Shown here in pieces: positions 50,532-58,873 of a stretch of DNA of 64,000 nucleotides. The DNA comes from Halioglobus sp. (lineage in GTDB: Bacteria > Pseudomonadota > Gammaproteobacteria > Pseudomonadales > Halieaceae), in contig JAGRIE010000002.1 of the NCBI GenBank assembly GCA_020443425.1, forward strand, positions 162,647 to 226,646. The letters run 5' to 3'. A model generated the notes under the pieces. It did not search any database, was not told the origin of the DNA, and was given only the letters and a program-made list of their open reading frames with translations. Position numbers and translations under genes: made by a program. Position 1 is the stretch's first letter, and each line of letters starts with the position of its first letter.

Positions 50532-53500
50532 ATGAAATACCTGTCATTGTTTGGTGTACTGCTCAGCGCCGGGGTCTGGTTGACTGCCTGCGGCAATGGC
50601 GGCAATAACGCGGGCAGCGGCAGTGTCGCTGCCAACGGCCCGATAAACAATGCCCCGCTGGCCCATGCCGGCAGCGATACCCAGGTGCTTGTCGACCACA
50701 GTGTTCGCCTTGATGGCAGCCTGTCGTCGGACCCTGACGGCGACACCCTGACGCTTTCCTGGTCCCTGGTGTCCGGGCCACCGGGCAGCTCCGCAACCCT
50801 CTCCGATGCGCAGGCAGTGCAACCCCTGTTTGTGCCTGACAAGGTCGGCACCTACCAGTTCGAGTTGGTGGTGCACGATGGCCAGCTCGGCAGCAGCGCG
50901 TCCCCGGCAGCGGCGGACAGTGACCATATCGTGAACCTGACAGCGGTGGCGGCCGGTGGCCCCTGTTGTCTGGAAAACCAGTTCCAGATCAACACCCAGG
51001 CCTGCCCGAACCCGGCCACCCTGCCCTGGAAAAACATTTCAAAGTGCCCTGCGGGTACGGACGGCACCATTACTATCGGCAGTGGTGAGACCTGCCAGTA
51101 TGCGTATATCGACGACAGCAACAAGGGTTTCGCGCTCGGCCAACTGCAGGTCGGTGCGGGGGGGCGCGTGGTGTTCCTGGACAAGGGCCAGCAACTGTCG
51201 GCTCAGCGAATCCAGGTCAGCGGTGGCAGTGACGCCGCGGACCTGCTGCCGCCGGGCCAGCTGGTGATCGGCAGCCAGCACTGCCCCATCACTGGCAGCG
51301 CATCCCAGCTGGCACTCGAATTCACCGGCAGCAGGCCGGCCGATGGCAGTGCCAACAGCCTCGACGGGAAGGGTATTTTTGTCGGCAGCGGTGGCGAGTT
51401 GCTACTGCACGGCGCCAAGGGTGTGGTCTCCAGCGACCCGGACGGCAGTGCCGGCAGCCACAGCTGGACCTACCTCAGTCTCCCGGCCGGCCCGGCCCGT
51501 TTCAGCGCTGCCAACGGGGTGGCGGCACCGGTGCCCGCTGCGGCACCGGACACCACGCTCACACTGGCGCGCACCGTCGACTGGGCTGTGGGTGACTGGA
51601 TCGCCGTGACTGGAACGGGTTTTGCCTCTGACCAGACCGAGTTCGTGAAGATACAGGCCATCGACAGCAGCACCGGCGTCAGCGTCATCAGCCTGCAGCC
51701 CTCGACCCCCCTGCTGCATTACCACTACGGCAGCCAGGCGCCGAGTGCGGGCAGCCTCGGTGCGGCCACCACGCTTTGCAACGGCGTCGAACTGGAGGGC
51801 GAGGCGAAAATCACCGGCTTGCCGGCCAGCTTCTGTGATGGCCCGGAGCGGAACTACGGCGTCGACGAGCGCGCTGTCGTCGCCCTGGTCAGCCGCAGTC
51901 TCAAGCTCACCAGCGATGCCCCGGCGATGGGCAGCGATGCGCACTACGGCGGCCAGATCAAAATCCTGCCCGGCTATGGCGTCGCTGAGATCGAGGGTGT
52001 GGAAATCGAGAAATTCGGCCAGGACGTGACCAATGCGGCCGCCGGTGTGAGTAATGTGAAGCTGATGAGCGCCTACCCGATTCACTTCCATATGGTGGGT
52101 GACGCCAGTGCCGACACGGTGGTCAGCAGCAACAGTATCCATCACAGCTACAACAAATGCGTGACGGTGCATATGAGCAACAACGCCGTGATCGAGCACA
52201 ATGTCTGCGCGCGCGCTGTCGGTCACAGTTTTTACCTTGAAGAGGGCGATGAGGTCGGCAACACCTTCCGCTTCAACCTCGTTGCCGGCGCGATGGCGAC
52301 CCAGTTTACGCCCAGTACTGACGCCGGCGCATTCTGGATCGGCGACTACCTCGCTCCGCTGATCAACTACAACGGCATCGATGTGGCGACCACAACCAAT
52401 GGCAGTACGCCGGTCGCGGTCCCCGCGGGCTCTACCACGTTCGTCAACCTGAACAAGGTCGAGGCCACCAACCCCACCGGTTTCTGGATATCCAGTCCCG
52501 GCAACGCCTTTGACAACAATGTCGTCGCCGGCTGCCAGTTGCAGGGCAGGGGTTACTGGGTGCTGCCGGAGACGGCCGATGTACTGCATACCCGGATCAC
52601 CAGTTTCCGCAACAACCGGGTGCACAGCTGCTACAACGGCCTGGATACGGCGGCAGACCTCGGGTCTATCGGGCAGAACTATACCCCCTACCTGAACGGT
52701 GAGGACGCACTGGCGGTGTTCGATGGTGTCACCGCCAGCAGGAACCGCAATCGCGGTATCTGGTTGCGGCCGAACTGGTATCACGTCAGCAATGCACGGC
52801 TGGCCACTAACCGGGACAGTGTGTCGCTGGTCTCCGCCGGGGGCTCGGAGGGGTCGCCGCCGGGAGAGTGGTCGCTGTTGACCGACTCCGTGATCGTGGG
52901 TGTGTCCAGCAACAACCCGGAGCGGTTTGGTCCCTGCCCCGACAATACCGCGGACGGCAGCTGCTACGGCATGCAGGGCAAGGGCGGCAATGCGATTCCC
53001 TCGCCGTCGTGGAATTTCGCCGGCTTCATGTTCTACGATGGCCCCGCTCGCCTCGAGAACAACCGCTTCGTCAACTTCCTGGTCGACCCGGCGCCGCTGT
53101 TGACCAGCAGCGACAGCCAGTTTATGAAGAGCTATACCAGCAATGCGCCCGGGCAGACCCTGCCGCCCTATGAAGGCGATGCCGCCATGGGCTGGTTCCA
53201 GTCCAATGTGAACAACTACCCGCCGACGCAGTACAGCCTCGCCAGCATCTTTGAGAATGTCGACCTGCGGCACCAGGTCTATACGGAGGAGGTGAACCTG
53301 TCGCTGTTTGTCGACGGCGACAAGAACACGGTTATTCTGGATCGCGACGGTACGCTCTCCGGCTATAAAGTGGTGGATGACAACGGCGTCGATGTGCCGG
53401 GTAAGTTCCCCATCTCCCTGAACAACCTGGCGTTCAATGGCTCGCCCTACTCGGTGGATGAGTGCCTGTCGACCGGTGCCCAGGACAAGATCATCGAGAA

Positions 53501-54809
53501 TCGCGCCACCGCGCTGATGAGCCCGCAGAGTTACGCGACGCTGGAAGTCACGGCATGGAACCCCACGTTCACCATCACCGGGCCGGACGCGGTGGACAAC
53601 CTGGTGAAAAAGGCGCCGATCACGTTTATCAAGGATGCGCAGGATTATGTTGGCTCGACCAGCCAGTACGCACCGGCAGACAGCCATTACTCGATGACCC
53701 TGGTCGGGCGCAACAATACCCAGGTGCGCGAACCCAAAGTGATGAGCGGCATGGGTTATACCCTGCATTCCACCCAGCAGTGCACCGAGGTCGGCGCCAA
53801 GACGGTGAACAATGCCGCCGTGCCACTGATCGCGCCGCCCGCAGCGTTTCCGCGCTATGTCTCCATGGGGTTCACCGATGCCACCTCATCAACGGAGCTC
53901 GATGAAAGCGGTCACTGGAAGCGGCCGGTGCGGGTACGCGTCGGCCTGTGCTATAAAACCGAGAGCGGCCCGGATGTGTCCGGCGTCAACCCGGCAGACT
54001 TCTTTGAGGTGAAAAAAGGGCGCAAGAGTTACGGTGGGCCGACCGGCCCGACCGATCCCAAATGGCAGCCGGTACCGGGCTGCAACAATTTTGCTTTCAC
54101 CGAGCCCGCCAACTTTGACCCTGCGGGGGGCACGGACCCGGCCAGGATCCAGCCGGGCTGCCCCGGTACGCTGGACGCCGCCGGCGACCCGGTGAAAACC
54201 CTGGTGCAGGCACCGTCGTGGGAGGACTTCACTGCGCCGGCCAATGAGGATGATTACTACTGGTGGGATGGTGACAAGGGCATGCTGTTCTTCTACGTGG
54301 AGCAGAAGGAGCCCAACCTGTCTGGCGGGACGCCGCTGGCCACCTGTGGCCCCAATGGCACCGGTGGCGCCGCCTGCGACCTGGCGGATGATTTCTACCC
54401 CTGCCCCGAGGCGGGCTGTGTGCTGTACACCGTGCGCGCGGTGGACGGCGGCGCCTCACCGATCGGCTACGCGCCGACCGCAGTCGGCAATGACTACGGT
54501 GCCACCAGCTGCGATGACGTATACAGCGCAAGCACGGGCCGCGACTACACCCAGACCTACCCGCCGAATGACACAGTGAACTGGACGCCGCACAAACTGG
54601 CGCGTATGGACGGCACTGTCCTGCACAGTACCGACATCACCCCTGTTGCGGACAACGAGGGGACGTTCTTCTGCACCACGACGCCGACCCCGCCGGCGCC
54701 GACCTGTGCCGTGCCCGTAGCGAAACAGCAGTGCACCAACAACTTCCCCCACAACGTGCCTGTTGTCGCGGCCAGTTGCGCAGTCAATGCGCCGGCCCCG
54801 CCGCAGTGA
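50532..54809 (+). CDS. Giant lipoprotein with PKD-like and G8/parallel-beta-helix (CEMIP-like) domains
   Basis: 1,425 residues. The signal MKYLSLFGVLLSAGVWLTAC ends in a lipobox, followed by a Gly/Asn tether. A PKD/cadherin-like domain follows (DHSVRLDGSLSSDPDGDTLT, GTYQFELVVHDG), then a G8 domain (TVDWAVGDWIAVTGTGFA, EFVKIQAIDS). After that comes a long right-handed beta-helix with HFHMVGDASADTVVSSNSIH, NAVIEHNVCARAVGHSFYLE and further parallel repeats. G8 plus beta-helix is the architecture of CEMIP/TMEM2-type hyaluronan-degrading proteins and of bacterial polysaccharide-acting exoproteins. The last 400 residues hold cysteine pairs and Pro-rich loops of unknown role. Probably surface-exposed and acting on polysaccharide (inference). 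Confidence 0.82.
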   Translation: MKYLSLFGVLLSAGVWLTACGNGGNNAGSGSVAANGPINNAPLAHAGSDTQVLVDHSVRLDGSLSSDPDGDTLTLSWSLVSGPPGSSATLSDAQAVQPLFVPDKVGTYQFELVVHDGQLGSSASPAAADSDHIVNLTAVAAGGPCCLENQFQINTQACPNPATLPWKNISKCPAGTDGTITIGSGETCQYAYIDDSNKGFALGQLQVGAGGRVVFLDKGQQLSAQRIQVSGGSDAADLLPPGQLVIGSQHCPITGSASQLALEFTGSRPADGSANSLDGKGIFVGSGGELLLHGAKGVVSSDPDGSAGSHSWTYLSLPAGPARFSAANGVAAPVPAAAPDTTLTLARTVDWAVGDWIAVTGTGFASDQTEFVKIQAIDSSTGVSVISLQPSTPLLHYHYGSQAPSAGSLGAATTLCNGVELEGEAKITGLPASFCDGPERNYGVDERAVVALVSRSLKLTSDAPAMGSDAHYGGQIKILPGYGVAEIEGVEIEKFGQDVTNAAAGVSNVKLMSAYPIHFHMVGDASADTVVSSNSIHHSYNKCVTVHMSNNAVIEHNVCARAVGHSFYLEEGDEVGNTFRFNLVAGAMATQFTPSTDAGAFWIGDYLAPLINYNGIDVATTTNGSTPVAVPAGSTTFVNLNKVEATNPTGFWISSPGNAFDNNVVAGCQLQGRGYWVLPETADVLHTRITSFRNNRVHSCYNGLDTAADLGSIGQNYTPYLNGEDALAVFDGVTASRNRNRGIWLRPNWYHVSNARLATNRDSVSLVSAGGSEGSPPGEWSLLTDSVIVGVSSNNPERFGPCPDNTADGSCYGMQGKGGNAIPSPSWNFAGFMFYDGPARLENNRFVNFLVDPAPLLTSSDSQFMKSYTSNAPGQTLPPYEGDAAMGWFQSNVNNYPPTQYSLASIFENVDLRHQVYTEEVNLSLFVDGDKNTVILDRDGTLSGYKVVDDNGVDVPGKFPISLNNLAFNGSPYSVDECLSTGAQDKIIENRATALMSPQSYATLEVTAWNPTFTITGPDAVDNLVKKAPITFIKDAQDYVGSTSQYAPADSHYSMTLVGRNNTQVREPKVMSGMGYTLHSTQQCTEVGAKTVNNAAVPLIAPPAAFPRYVSMGFTDATSSTELDESGHWKRPVRVRVGLCYKTESGPDVSGVNPADFFEVKKGRKSYGGPTGPTDPKWQPVPGCNNFAFTEPANFDPAGGTDPARIQPGCPGTLDAAGDPVKTLVQAPSWEDFTAPANEDDYYWWDGDKGMLFFYVEQKEPNLSGGTPLATCGPNGTGGAACDLADDFYPCPEAGCVLYTVRAVDGGASPIGYAPTAVGNDYGATSCDDVYSASTGRDYTQTYPPNDTVNWTPHKLARMDGTVLHSTDITPVADNEGTFFCTTTPTPPAPTCAVPVAKQQCTNNFPHNVPVVAASCAVNAPAPPQ

Positions 54810-54875
54810 GCGGGATGATTCAGGTCCGCGCGCGGGCGCAGTGCTTTATGCACCCCGAACCAGGAGAGATGCCCT

Positions 54876-56009
54876 GTGCGTAATTCCCTCACCCTGGCCT
54901 GTCTGGCGACAGGCGTTGTACTGGCACTGGCCGGTTGTTCCAACAGCAGCAATAACAGTGCCGACGGTGCCCCACAGGACTACAGCTATGATGAGATGGG
55001 GCCGTATGCGGTCGGCAACCAGACCATCCGTGTGATGAACCACAGCGAGGGCAGGACGCTGGCTGTCGAGATCTGGTATCCCGCAGCCAGTGCACAGGGC
55101 ACACAGTCGATAGAGGATTTTGCCGCTGATGAGGCCGAGCGCGAGGAGATACTGACCCTGCTGGAGACAGTGCCGGGCCAGTGCACACGGCGGGACACCT
55201 CCTCCAGTTACGGAGTGTCGCCCGCCGCCAGCCCCGCCGCGCTGCCACTGGTGATTTTCTCCCACTGTTTTGAATGCACGCGCTACTCCTCCTTTTCGCT
55301 GGCCGAGCGCCTGGCCAGCCACGGTATCGCGGTGGCGGCGCCGGATCACGCGCGCAACACGCTGTTCGATTCAGGTGCCATGCTGAACGTGGCGTTCCTG
55401 GTGACGCGGGCCAGCGATGTGGCTGCGGTGCTGGATGAACTGCTGATGCCCGATTCCCAGGCTGTGCCCGAGGCGCTGCAGGGCCGTTTTGACGCCAGCC
55501 GTGTGGGGGTGGCCGGCCACAGCTACGGTGCGGTGACGGCGGGCAAGGTGCTGCAGGATGATGCACGCTTCAAGGCCGGGATGGTTATCGCCGCGCCGTT
55601 CGAAAGCCCGGTGTTCCCGGGTGTGAGCGTGGCCAATGTGGAAGAGCCGCTGCTGTTTATGGTGGCACAGGAGGACAACAGTATCGGCAGCCTCGGCAAT
55701 GCGGTATTGCGCGCCAACTACGAGGCGGCGGTGGGCGATGCCTGGAAAGTGGAGATCGCCGATGCCGGCCACTGGTCGTTTTCCGATATTGCCGGCATCG
55801 TGCCCGCCTTCAATGCCGGATGCGGTGACGGCGAGCGCCAGACCGTCCCCGGCGAGCCCTTCACCTACATCGACAACGTCCTGGCGCGGGATATTACTGC
55901 CACCTACGGCATGCTGTTCTTCGCCACCCACCTGCTGGACGACCAGGATGCCGCAGCAGCGCCAGGCGTCTCACGTCATCCGGATATTGTTGATGTGCAA
56001 ATGAAGTGA
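54876..56009 (+). CDS. Alpha/beta-hydrolase lipoprotein (dienelactone hydrolase/PAF-acetylhydrolase-like)
   Basis: 377 residues from a GTG with AGGAGAG upstream. The signal LACLATGVVLALAGC ends in a lipobox followed by SNSSNNSADG. The catalytic serine is in VGVAGHSYGAVTAG, an aspartate is likely in MVAQEDNSIGSLG and the histidine in DAGHWSFSD. The N-terminal region (GNQTIRVMNHSEGRTLAVEI, WYPA) is typical of predicted dienelactone-hydrolase/PAF-acetylhydrolase relatives. It follows the giant G8 lipoprotein by 66 bases on the same strand and may be cotranscribed. Esterase activity on an unknown extracellular substrate is inferred. Confidence 0.82.
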   Translation: MRNSLTLACLATGVVLALAGCSNSSNNSADGAPQDYSYDEMGPYAVGNQTIRVMNHSEGRTLAVEIWYPAASAQGTQSIEDFAADEAEREEILTLLETVPGQCTRRDTSSSYGVSPAASPAALPLVIFSHCFECTRYSSFSLAERLASHGIAVAAPDHARNTLFDSGAMLNVAFLVTRASDVAAVLDELLMPDSQAVPEALQGRFDASRVGVAGHSYGAVTAGKVLQDDARFKAGMVIAAPFESPVFPGVSVANVEEPLLFMVAQEDNSIGSLGNAVLRANYEAAVGDAWKVEIADAGHWSFSDIAGIVPAFNAGCGDGERQTVPGEPFTYIDNVLARDITATYGMLFFATHLLDDQDAAAAPGVSRHPDIVDVQMK

Positions 56010-56024
56010 GCCATCCCGCGCAAC

Positions 56025-56065
56025 GGAAAAGGGGGACGGGGAAAAGGGGGACGGAAAAGGGGGAC
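56025..56065. repeat. Three copies of a 13-bp purine-rich unit next to a REP-like arm
   Basis: GGAAAAGGGGGAC occurs at 56025-56037, 56040-56052 and 56053-56065; the last merges into the left arm of the inverted repeat starting at 56060. It begins 16 bases after the hydrolase stop codon. Confidence 0.75.
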
Positions 56066-56162
56066 GGAGGGAATATTTTTTCACCACTACCCGAATTTCC
56101 TATAACGCAGACATTTGTTTCCCGACCTATGCTACTGGTCAAGAAATAACCCCTCCGTCCCC
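56060..56162. repeat. REP-like inverted repeat (BIME-like) between two convergent genes
   Basis: Left arm GGGGACGGAGGG (56060-56071) and right arm CCCTCCGTCCCC (56151-56162) are perfect 12-base inverted repeats around an 80-base AT-rich centre. The right arm, read on the minus strand, begins right at the TAG stop of the DUF2846-like gene (AAATAGGGGACGGAGG). The same AAATAGGGGACGGAGG string recurs at 63421. Such sequences resemble RAYT-mobilised REP elements; no RAYT transposase is in the window. Confidence 0.65.
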
Positions 56163-56665
56163 TATTTAGCGCGGGTGGTGTTGCGGATCTCGTAGGGGGC
56201 GTCTGCAGCGTCGACGGGGATCAGGTTGATGAGATATTTGGCGCCGGTCTGGCCGAGGTTCATCTCGTCGAGATTGTATTCGACCTGCAGTTTCATGAAT
56301 ACCTGCTTGCCCGCGCTCTGTGGAATCGCTCGTTCAATATCCCGTTCAGCCCAGCCGCTGGCCGCTGTCGTTAAGCCGGTGATCGTCACGGTGTGCGGTC
56401 CCGGGGGCAGTTCCGTTACCAGGTATTCATCGTATTTGAGGACGCCGATACTCTTGCCATCGACCAGCACATCCGGGTAATCGTACTTCAGTGGCTTCAT
56501 CAGGCCGGGTGTGGTGGCAGCGGGGCGGTAGAGGTAGAAGACGGTGTTGTCGGGGTTGGCAGCCACTGTCGGCGTGAAGTGGCCTACTGTCTGTGTGCAG
56601 GCCGCGGTCAGGAGCAGCAGGGTTGACACCAACAGGTAGCGGGGCAGGGCGGTTGCTTGTTGCAT
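56162..56665 (-). CDS. DUF2846-like lipoprotein
   Basis: 167 residues. A signal (YLLVSTLLLLTAAC) ends in a lipobox. The mature part reads NTVFYLYRPAATTPGLMKPL, DVLVDGKSIGVLKYDEYLVT and ELPPGPHTVTITG, the pattern of DUF2846-type lipoproteins that present a small beta-sandwich domain on the envelope. Function is unknown. The stop codon TAG is the first triplet of an AAATAGGGGACGGAGG element, so the insertion of the REP-like repeat may have set the end of the coding sequence. Confidence 0.75.
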   Translation of the reverse strand: MQQATALPRYLLVSTLLLLTAACTQTVGHFTPTVAANPDNTVFYLYRPAATTPGLMKPLKYDYPDVLVDGKSIGVLKYDEYLVTELPPGPHTVTITGLTTAASGWAERDIERAIPQSAGKQVFMKLQVEYNLDEMNLGQTGAKYLINLIPVDAADAPYEIRNTTRAK

Positions 56666-56753
56666 GGGTTGTGCTCCAAAAGTGTTTAACGGGGTGCCGC
56701 GCTTGAATGGACACCGGGTCCGGCGCGGCGGTCACTGTAGCTGCGGCCGGCCG

Positions 56754-57374
56754 CTAATTCAACGCGTCGGTGATAGCCTCCAGCATCGGCAGGTGTGACT
56801 CGTAGCACACCGCTATCGATGACAGGTCATCGCCGCGAGCCAGCACCAGCGAGGGAAATGAGCGCACACCGAGCCTGATGCGCAGCGCCAGTTGTGCCTG
56901 CAGCGCTTCCTCGACCTCCACACTGGCGAGGTCGCCGGCAAATCGCACCGCATCCAGGCCGCACTCCGCCGCCAGCGTGATCAGGGTGCTGTTGTCCGAG
57001 GGGTTCATGGCGCGCAGGTAGTAGGCGTGCTGGATGGCGTCAATCATCTGCTGTTCCGCCTGCTGGCGTGCGGCGGCCAGCACCGCGCGACAGGCCGGGT
57101 ACGTACAGCGGCGCGGCTGGCAGAGATCCCAGAACGCGAAATTGAATTCGGCGCCGGTGCGCTGGTTGATCTCCGCCCAGTAACCGCGAATGGCGGCCTG
57201 CTGTGCGTCGGGCATCGGCTCATCGCTGTCGGGTGCCAACCCCCCGACCACGTTGGTGACAGCGACCGCCGGCGGCAGCGCGGCCTGCAGCGCGTCCCAG
57301 CTGCGGCGGAACCCCCAGCACCAACTGCACATCGGGTCGTGAACGTGATACAGGGTCGCAGCGGCTGAAGTCAT
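56754..57374 (-). CDS. DsbA-family thioredoxin-fold protein
   Basis: 206 residues without a signal peptide. The active-site motif is HDPMCSWCWGFRRSW (CxxC), and the cis-proline loop GVRSFPSLVL follows near residue 170. The helical insertion resembles FrnE-like and 2-hydroxychromene-2-carboxylate-isomerase-like DsbA relatives acting as cytoplasmic thiol oxidoreductases. There is no transcriptional coupling with neighbours beyond orientation. The start is ATG 57374; an open frame further upstream lacks a ribosome site. Confidence 0.85.
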   Translation of the reverse strand: MTSAAATLYHVHDPMCSWCWGFRRSWDALQAALPPAVAVTNVVGGLAPDSDEPMPDAQQAAIRGYWAEINQRTGAEFNFAFWDLCQPRRCTYPACRAVLAAARQQAEQQMIDAIQHAYYLRAMNPSDNSTLITLAAECGLDAVRFAGDLASVEVEEALQAQLALRIRLGVRSFPSLVLARGDDLSSIAVCYESHLPMLEAITDALN

Positions 57375-57463
57375 GCGAGCAGTATGCCATGTAATTCCAC
57401 ATCCGTGTGCAGTTGGGCTACCATGCAACCCCGATCAGTGAACCCGACCATCAGGAACCCGAT

Positions 57464-58570
57464 ATGAGCAATGACCTGGGCGTGCTTTTCAGCCCCTACA
57501 CCCTGAATAAACTCCAATTGGCCAACCGTATCGTGATGGCACCGATGACCCGTGAGTTCTCACCCGATGGTATCCCGGGTGACGATGTCGCCGCCTACTA
57601 CCGGCGCCGCGCGGAAGGCGGCACCGGCCTGATTATCACCGAGGGCACCACCATCAATGACCCAGTGGCGTCCATGGGCGAGAACATACCCGTTTTCCAC
57701 GGTGAGCAGGCGCTGGCCGGCTGGCAGCATGTCGTCAACGAGGTGCATGCGGCCGGCGGCAAGATTTTTCCGCAGCTGTGGCACACCGGCACCGCCCGCA
57801 ACCCCGCCAAGATGAAAAACTCCGATGTGCCCAGTGCCAGCCCCTCCGGCCTGCAGGCGCCCGGCAAAAAAGTCTCTGAGCCGCTGACGGTGAAAGAGAT
57901 TGAGCACCTCATTGCGAGTTTTGCCGCTGCCGCCGCCGACGCCCAGCGTCTCGGCTTCGACGGCATCGAAATCCACGGTGCCCACGGCTACCTGATCGAC
58001 CAGTTCTTCTGGGAGGGCCTGAACCAGCGCACCGATGCCTTCGGTGGCAGCATGGAGAACCGGGGCCGTTTTGCGGTGGAGATCATCAAGGCATCGAGGG
58101 CGGCGACGGGGCCGGATTTCCCGATTGTGCTGCGTTACTCGCAGTGGAAACAGCAGGACTTCGAGGCCAGACTGGCCGAGACCCCCGAGCTGCTGGAGCA
58201 GTTCCTGGCGCCGCTGGTCGAGGCCGGCGTGGACGCCTTCCACTGCTCAACCCGGCGCTACTGGGAGCCGGAGTTTGCCGGCAGCGACCTGAATCTCGCA
58301 GGCTGGACCAAGAAGCTCACAGGCAAAACGGCGATCACTGTGGGCTCGGTGGGCCTCGATGCCGACTTTATCGGCGCCATAGCGATGCAGGAATCCAGTG
58401 GCACCCGCGCCATTGATGACCTGCTGGAGCGTTTGGACAAGGGTGAATTCGACCTGGTGGCTATCGGCCGCGCCCTGTTGCAGGACGCGCAGTGGCCGCG
58501 CAAGCTGCGCGAGGGGCGGTTGGACGAGGTCGAGAGTTTTGACGCCAAGTCGCTGGCCAGCCTGGCTTGA
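57464..58570 (+). CDS. Old Yellow Enzyme family NADH:flavin oxidoreductase
   Basis: FMN-dependent ene-reductase, 368 residues. It begins with YTLNKLQLANRIVMAPMTRE and continues with the flavin-contacting GGTGLIITEGT, GKIFPQLWHTGT, the active-site region GIEIHGAHGYLIDQFFW, LRYSQWKQQDFE and the C-terminal phosphate-binding AIGRALLQDAQWPRK. It would reduce activated alkenes, or in related enzymes nitro compounds. ATG 57464 has AGGAA upstream. Divergent from the DsbA-like gene; converges with the 89-residue unknown. Confidence 0.92.
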   Translation: MSNDLGVLFSPYTLNKLQLANRIVMAPMTREFSPDGIPGDDVAAYYRRRAEGGTGLIITEGTTINDPVASMGENIPVFHGEQALAGWQHVVNEVHAAGGKIFPQLWHTGTARNPAKMKNSDVPSASPSGLQAPGKKVSEPLTVKEIEHLIASFAAAAADAQRLGFDGIEIHGAHGYLIDQFFWEGLNQRTDAFGGSMENRGRFAVEIIKASRAATGPDFPIVLRYSQWKQQDFEARLAETPELLEQFLAPLVEAGVDAFHCSTRRYWEPEFAGSDLNLAGWTKKLTGKTAITVGSVGLDADFIGAIAMQESSGTRAIDDLLERLDKGEFDLVAIGRALLQDAQWPRKLREGRLDEVESFDAKSLASLA

Positions 58571-58603
58571 GCCAGGCGCCGTTGCCGTGGCGGTGCGTCG
58601 TCG

Positions 58604-58873
58604 CTAGAGCTCGATGCGCCGCTCGAACACAAACTCATTGGCGAGATAGGACACCTCATACTCGGCGCCCGGCACCAGCGTGTAGGGTGCCGGTGACTGG
58701 ATGAGGCACCAGCCCTGTTCGAGCGCGGCCAGCCCGCTTGCATAGGGTGGTTCGCCCTCGGGCAACTGCGGGCCTTTGCCGCTGGTGCCATCGTGGAAGG
58801 CCCAGCCCACGGTCTCCGTGTCGAGTGCGCCCTCTGCCAGCCACAGGTACAGCACCTGTTGCCGCACGGCCAT
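58604..58873 (-). CDS. Unknown 89-residue protein coupled to the PhyH-like gene
   Basis: Starts MAVRQQVLYLWLAEGALDTE and ends LANEFVFERRIEL. There are no membrane segments or signal peptide. Its ATG overlaps the stop of the upstream dioxygenase-like gene (TGATG), a strong sign of real, coupled translation. It may be an accessory subunit or chaperone for that enzyme; I do not recognise the family. Confidence 0.6.
   Translation of the reverse strand: MAVRQQVLYLWLAEGALDTETVGWAFHDGTSGKGPQLPEGEPPYASGLAALEQGWCLIQSPAPYTLVPGAEYEVSYLANEFVFERRIEL

Noticed and set aside
51402-53768. 788-codon antisense frame within the G8/beta-helix gene
   Set aside because: It is a shadow of the lipoprotein gene: no ribosome site, no recognisable domain, and its composition is typical of reverse-complemented coding sequence.
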